Source of the DNA: Straminergon stramineum
Lineage: Eukaryota; Streptophyta; Bryopsida; Hypnales; Calliergonaceae
DNA length: 64,000 nt
Assembly: GCA_963920665.1 (NCBI GenBank)
Contig: OY987263.1
Coordinates: 29,438,547-29,502,546, forward strand
Direction of reading: 5' to 3'
The position numbers and the translations under genes were made by a program. Within the stretch, counting starts at the first letter, position 1; the number at the start of each line of letters is the position of its first letter. The notes beneath the pieces were generated by a model that saw nothing but the letters and a program-made list of their open reading frames with translations, was not told the DNA's origin and ran no database searches. Shown here piece after piece: positions 59,637 through 64,000 of the stretch.

Positions 59637-60829
59637 TTAACCCCTAAATGTATTTGACTATATTTTCACCGAAAACGCTCCGAAACAGTCATTTGTAGAA
59701 CGAGTACCAAATTTTACATAAAATATTTTTTGGACACATGTAACCGTAGGATCTTGTAGTATACTAGTTTGAAAATACATGGTACAAATTTCAGAAATTC
59801 CCACCGTGTAGATTGCAAGATGTAAGCATTTAAATTGACAAAAAGCCTGTTTTTGGCCCTGCAAAAATCCAGGCAGCTGCAATTCAAAAGGTGACAGCAT
59901 TATGAAAAATTTCCAAAATGGTTGTAACTCTTTCAAGCCATTCTTGAAGTGAAGTTGGTCACATGCTTGAAAAATTTTAGATCATTTCGATATGTACAAC
60001 ATATAGGAATAAATTATTAAGTAGAAAGAAGTAGATAGTGATTCGAAATACAGTAGTGTTACCAATTTATTTATGGAATTGAAATATGCCAATTCCAATG
60101 GCTATTCCAATGGATATTATATTGTAATAAAAAATCTACATCTTAGGATTTTATTTTTCATACCATTAACATTGAAGATTTAGTTAAAAAAAGGTCTTCA
60201 AAATTTATTTTAGAGTGGAGATTCCATTACTATCCACTTAGTACCTACTACCAAAACTCTTCATAAATGTCATCTCATTAATGAGAATGGAATGATTCAA
60301 AGTTAAATTTTAATTAGAAATATGAGCTTCTAATAGTCAGCTGCCCTATTTTTTGGAAGTTCTGGGTGAATTTTGTTGTTCAAAGGAAGTCGCATTTCAA
60401 ATGTCTATATTGTATAATGAATCTGTATTGTTAAACATTGTAAGATTTGTTCTGAATGTTCAAACAATTAATTCTATATTTCAGAAGAAGTCATACATCA
60501 ATGGTGAACTTGAAGATGATTTATAAGTTTTTTAATATTAGTTTCTCTTGAACAATTGTTCTACAAAATTCTATAAATTTCATCATTATCCTTGACAAAG
60601 AGAAGAGAAAGAATTCATTATACTCTCACGTTTAAGAAATATGAGTTTTGAATTGAAATTGAAACTAAAGTTTTTTTGAATGGAAACTGTGAAGCGCACA
60701 TGGTGCGATGATCAGTAATTTCATCCAATGCTGCCCACTTCCATCCAAGTACATGTTAGTCAGTCACTTAGTGGATTTTCATAGCATGCTTTCCTAATGA
60801 ATTTCATTTAAGATTGTATTTTAGCCATA
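59637..60829. other. Left terminus of a TTAA-class element and AT-rich DNA
   Basis: TTAACCCCTAAATGTATTTG at 59637 is a good left end. TGTAGATTGCAAGATGTAAG near 59806 resembles the interior of subfamily A. No matching right end was found. The remainder is AT-rich without a gene. Confidence 0.45.
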
Positions 60830-61330
60830 TTAACCCTAGACAGATCACTCCAATGTCCATTTTCTAGAAGACGAATTCATTGAAAATACAATTTCATCAT
60901 TCTAGTTTGTGGAGTTAGTACAATATACTATCAAGTTGTTCTTTCTAAGGGTTGGATTTGGTGTTAGTAGGGTACATCATTTTCTAGAATTACCACTGTG
61001 CAAGTATGTCAAATGTTTGACCAAGCCAAAACTACAAGGACACAAGAATTTTAAAAATCACCATGTTAAAAGAACGTTCTTCACAATCCATTCCAATAAA
61101 TTGTACTCCAAATTTTGGAAAAGGGAATATTTTACCTTGATATCAAATTTTGAAATAATTTTAAAATTTTCCTTTCAAAATTCATACAAAGTATTGGTGA
61201 TAGTACTATAGTGATAAATCAAATCGTAGGAATGAAATCTACAGCTCTACGCTGGGTCCACAACTTTTATCAATTTGTATATTAATTCTAAAATATCCTT
61301 CCAAACAGCATTGGATAAATATTTTTTTGA
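60830..61330 (+). mobile_element. TTAA-CCCTAGA element, subfamily B
   Basis: Left end TTAACCCTAGACAGATCACT, followed by CCAATGTCCATTTTCTAG. The body matches 12057-12600 (AAGGGTTGGATTTGGTGTTA, TGCAAGTATGTCAA) and, inverted, 6950-7494. The right end is not defined. Confidence 0.65.
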
Positions 61331-61429
61331 AATCATCAATTTCAAAAACTAAACACAGCATTTACAGATTAATAGCATAATGTATTAAGATTAATGTTAT
61401 ACTACTGAAATATAATACATGGCACTATT

Positions 61430-61760
61430 TTGCAGTACTAAATCAATATAAGTACTACATTATTAAAATGCAGTACTGCAAAAGTATTAGCTTTGTCATG
61501 TATAGTATTGCTACTCCAACAATGCTTTTGCAGTGTTGCTGAAGTACTAGTATAGCAATTCTTCATATGCTGTTGGGGTTGTATTGTATTCAAACAATGA
61601 GTACTATACAATTTACTCATGTGATATTAAAATAATATATATGCAATATAAAAACAATTCCAAAAAATAATTATAACATATGTCTAAACGCAGTACTGCA
61701 AGAATATTAACTTGTATAGATCCTCCTGCAGTACTGCAATAGTACTACTGGAGTGGGGGG
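61430..61760. repeat. Cluster of GCAGTACTGC palindromes
   Basis: The 10-bp palindrome GCAGTACTGC occurs at about 61471, 61691 and 61729, with related AGTACT motifs (GAAGTACTAG, GAGTACTATA) between. It may be a decayed foldback or tandem repeat. No gene is seen. Confidence 0.5.
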
Positions 61761-61865
61761 GGGCACTTTCCTGATGTTATTACAGTACAGTGGTGGACTG
61801 GTGGGGAGTCCCGTCCGTCGTGCACCGGGACCAAAGCCAGAATGGGAAATGGTCTTTTTAGTATT

Positions 61866-61970
61866 CTTTTTTTTGACACAAATGAAACGGAATTTCATTG
61901 CAAAAATAAAAATACAAACCAGCCAGCCACAAGTGGCCTGGCCGGGGACACAACGTCTTTTTAATCTTTT
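61866..61970 (-). mobile_element. Candidate reverse-oriented retrotransposon tail
   Basis: CTTTTTTTTGACACAAATGA and AACGGAATTTCATTGCAAAA read on the minus strand as a tail ending in poly-A, like 54796 and related to TTGACACAAATGAAAC near 29120. The GC-richer sequence up to about 62190 may belong to the same insertion. Confidence 0.4.
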
Positions 61971-64000
61971 GAAGGTTCCGTCCGCCTGTCGGTCGTCACG
62001 AGCGTGACGACTGAAGAATATTCGATTGCTAGATAGCCTGTCACCTCGCTCACGGTGCAGACTGGGGAGCCACGTCCGTCGCTTCCTCAATACGGATGAT
62101 GACCCTCTGTGGTGGTAAGTTAGATGTACCTGGAACGGATAACTTCAGCATTTCAGCCAGCCTGCAGCCTGCAGGATGTGGGGAATTCGGTGAGAAATTG
62201 AGTTCAAATTGAGTGTGCGGAAATAAGGATGAGGAAGAATTCCCGTCAAATAAAAAGGAATTGATTTTCCACAGGAATGAATATTTTATTCAATATAAAT
62301 GTGGATTTTTCATTTGGACCCATCGTGTCCTAGTCTCATAGCTTCACCTACTACAGTTAGCTTTAGAACTTCTCCTAGATCAAGGAGGTATGGGTGATAG
62401 ATAAGCAATTGAGAAGGTGGTAAAAGAGAATCTTTTTCAATGAACAATATGACCAATTGTTGTCCACTGTATGGCATCCTCTAAATCATCATGGGGGTGT
62501 TGTTTTGAGCACCTTGTAAATCATTTTTTTTTTGGGGGGGGGAGCATGGTTTCTATTCTTGAACTATAAATTTTTTTGTTGCAAGTCTTGATGGTAGTTG
62601 AAAGGAAATTCTAGAATCTCTAAGAATGCATTTCTTGGACTCACTATGAATTTTTGAAGTGCTAAAAATAGGTGTGCTAAAACACATGTACCTTTAGGAT
62701 TGACATGTTTTAATTCCATTGTAAAGTTATCGATGATTTAGGTTTTCTTTCCATCTTCTACCTACTTAACAATCTTTCTAAAACTGAAAATCAAGTTTCA
62801 GTTTTTGAATATTTTTTCCTAGACTCTCAACTCCATTCTCCTATATAGATTTTTTTTACCTTAAATATTTGTAGTGCAAAAATTTCAAATTAAAAGAATT
62901 CAGAGTCTTTTGTTATACTTTTTATTAGGAAAGCAGACCAAAAAAATGTGATATTCTATTTGAAACTCTAATATCTTTCAATCTATAAGGTCAAAGTTTA
63001 TCAATCTCTTCTATAAATTCTCATACTACCATACTAGACTATCAAGGTTGGACGTTCATGCCAAATAATTAGGAAGAAGTGTTGTGACAATCACTTTTAG
63101 AATTAATAATTTTTTGCAATTTAAAAAAAATAATGCCTTAATAGTAAGAACATGAAAAAGGTGGTAAATTTGTTATATTAAGATTTGTAATGTGACCCAT
63201 TTTCTACTAGTTTGACATTTGCAACATTAATTTTTTTTTTTGACTCTTTGTCAAAGTTATTTTCCAAAAAATTCAATTGTTGTTTTGTATTTTATTTTAG
63301 CCAACCTTCATAGAGTAATAGCTAGGTAAGGCAGTCTAGTGAAACATCCTACAATTAAATTTGCCAAAAAAAACTTTATTTTATTCTTTGCACTAGAAAT
63401 GATAATTTTATTGTGTTCTTCACTTAGGGAGGAGGAAAAATCAAAACTAAAGTATAAGCTTCAACATAAGACTTAGTTCTTTATGATGATTCACACTCAA
63501 TTAACAAAAGTCTTAGAGATGAAGAACTCTAATCCTCTGTTTTAAAACATGTAACATGTATATTTTATATGAAAAAAATGAGAAACTAAACAAACATTGA
63601 GGATTTTATGATTGCCTTGTTTCAAATAAAATTTAGAAATATATTATGAAAAAAAGTACCAAAATTCGTGTAATGCATAGTTCTTTTTGATGGTGATATT
63701 TACTCTTATAATGAAAATATTGGAGTAGTGATGATAAGGTACCAAACACCTAAATGCCTCCAATTAAGCAGTTCAACATGATTCCCATTTTACACAAGAA
63801 TCTATAGAGGTCAATTTTAGGAAGGGTTCACAATTAGGTGTTGTTACCTAAGTATGCTTGAATTTTAGCCAAGTGTTTGCTTGAGAAATAAATAGAAAAT
63901 GGCTAGAATAATGGCAAAATTCTTAGGAGATATTAGTCGAATTTGCTATTCAACATCACAAGTTGCAAACACTATCAATCCTATTATCACCTAAATATGA
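61971..64000. other. Intergenic DNA with a partial subfamily A copy
   Basis: Positions 62690-63010 parallel the right halves of the A1 elements (GTTTTAATTCCAT, CCTAGACTCTCAACTCCATT, TAGTGCAAAAA, ATATCTTTCAATCTATAAGG). The terminus is not found. A G-rich run is at 62538-62546. The rest is AT-rich without a recognised gene. Confidence 0.45.

Noticed and set aside
12060..59645. CCCTAAA motifs as interstitial telomere repeats
   Set aside because: The motif matches the plant telomere unit, but here it occurs singly at element ends next to TTAA, never in tandem arrays.
1..64000. tRNA, rRNA, CRISPR arrays, organellar insertions
   Set aside because: No matching conserved blocks, cloverleaf boxes or regularly spaced palindromic repeats were seen.

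Overview
The window is nuclear DNA from a land plant. It has GT-AG introns of about 100 to 1,150 bases, plant-type gene families, and GC-richer exons in very AT-rich intergenic DNA full of small transposon remnants. Which plant cannot be settled from the sequence. An early-diverging lineage such as a moss or liverwort is my low-confidence guess; the introns look too long for Selaginella.

Three intact genes are visible. (1) 3284-5964 (+): an 8-exon LAZ1/DUF300 seven-transmembrane protein, 490 aa. (2) 10053-11863 (+): a 3-exon F-box/kelch-type protein, 414 aa, whose first intron appears to use a rare GC donor. (3) 22986-17633 (-): a 7-exon oligopeptide transporter (OPT family), 777 aa, with a long pyrimidine-rich leader region reaching back to about 24550. 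A fourth locus, 40573-43936 (+), is a decayed copy of an LCBK2-like (YegS/diacylglycerol-kinase fold) lipid kinase. It keeps recognisable exons, including the GGDGT ATP-binding motif, but carries a one-base deletion, missing exons and an internal duplication. Short gene-like islands of unknown identity lie near 9479, 29560-30105, 36390-37560 and 57500-57790. The genes do not form an operon or an obvious pathway.

The rest is mainly repeats. The dominant class is a set of non-autonomous elements that begin TTAA-CCCCTAAA and end TTTAGGGG-TTAA, in at least three subfamilies and about fifteen copies or ends. One copy is inserted inside the terminal repeat of another at a TTAA site, which supports TTAA target duplication, a hallmark of piggyBac-type transposition. 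Other elements are a Mutator-like MITE with a 10-bp target duplication (53787-54054), a CACTA-type foldback (32117-32289), a long hairpin (93-261), a five-copy family with CTAAAAG...CTTTTAG ends, candidate non-LTR retrotransposon tails, and several minisatellites (27-, 53-, 70- and about 145-bp units). I saw no intact transposase or reverse transcriptase, no tRNA or rRNA, and no CRISPR array.
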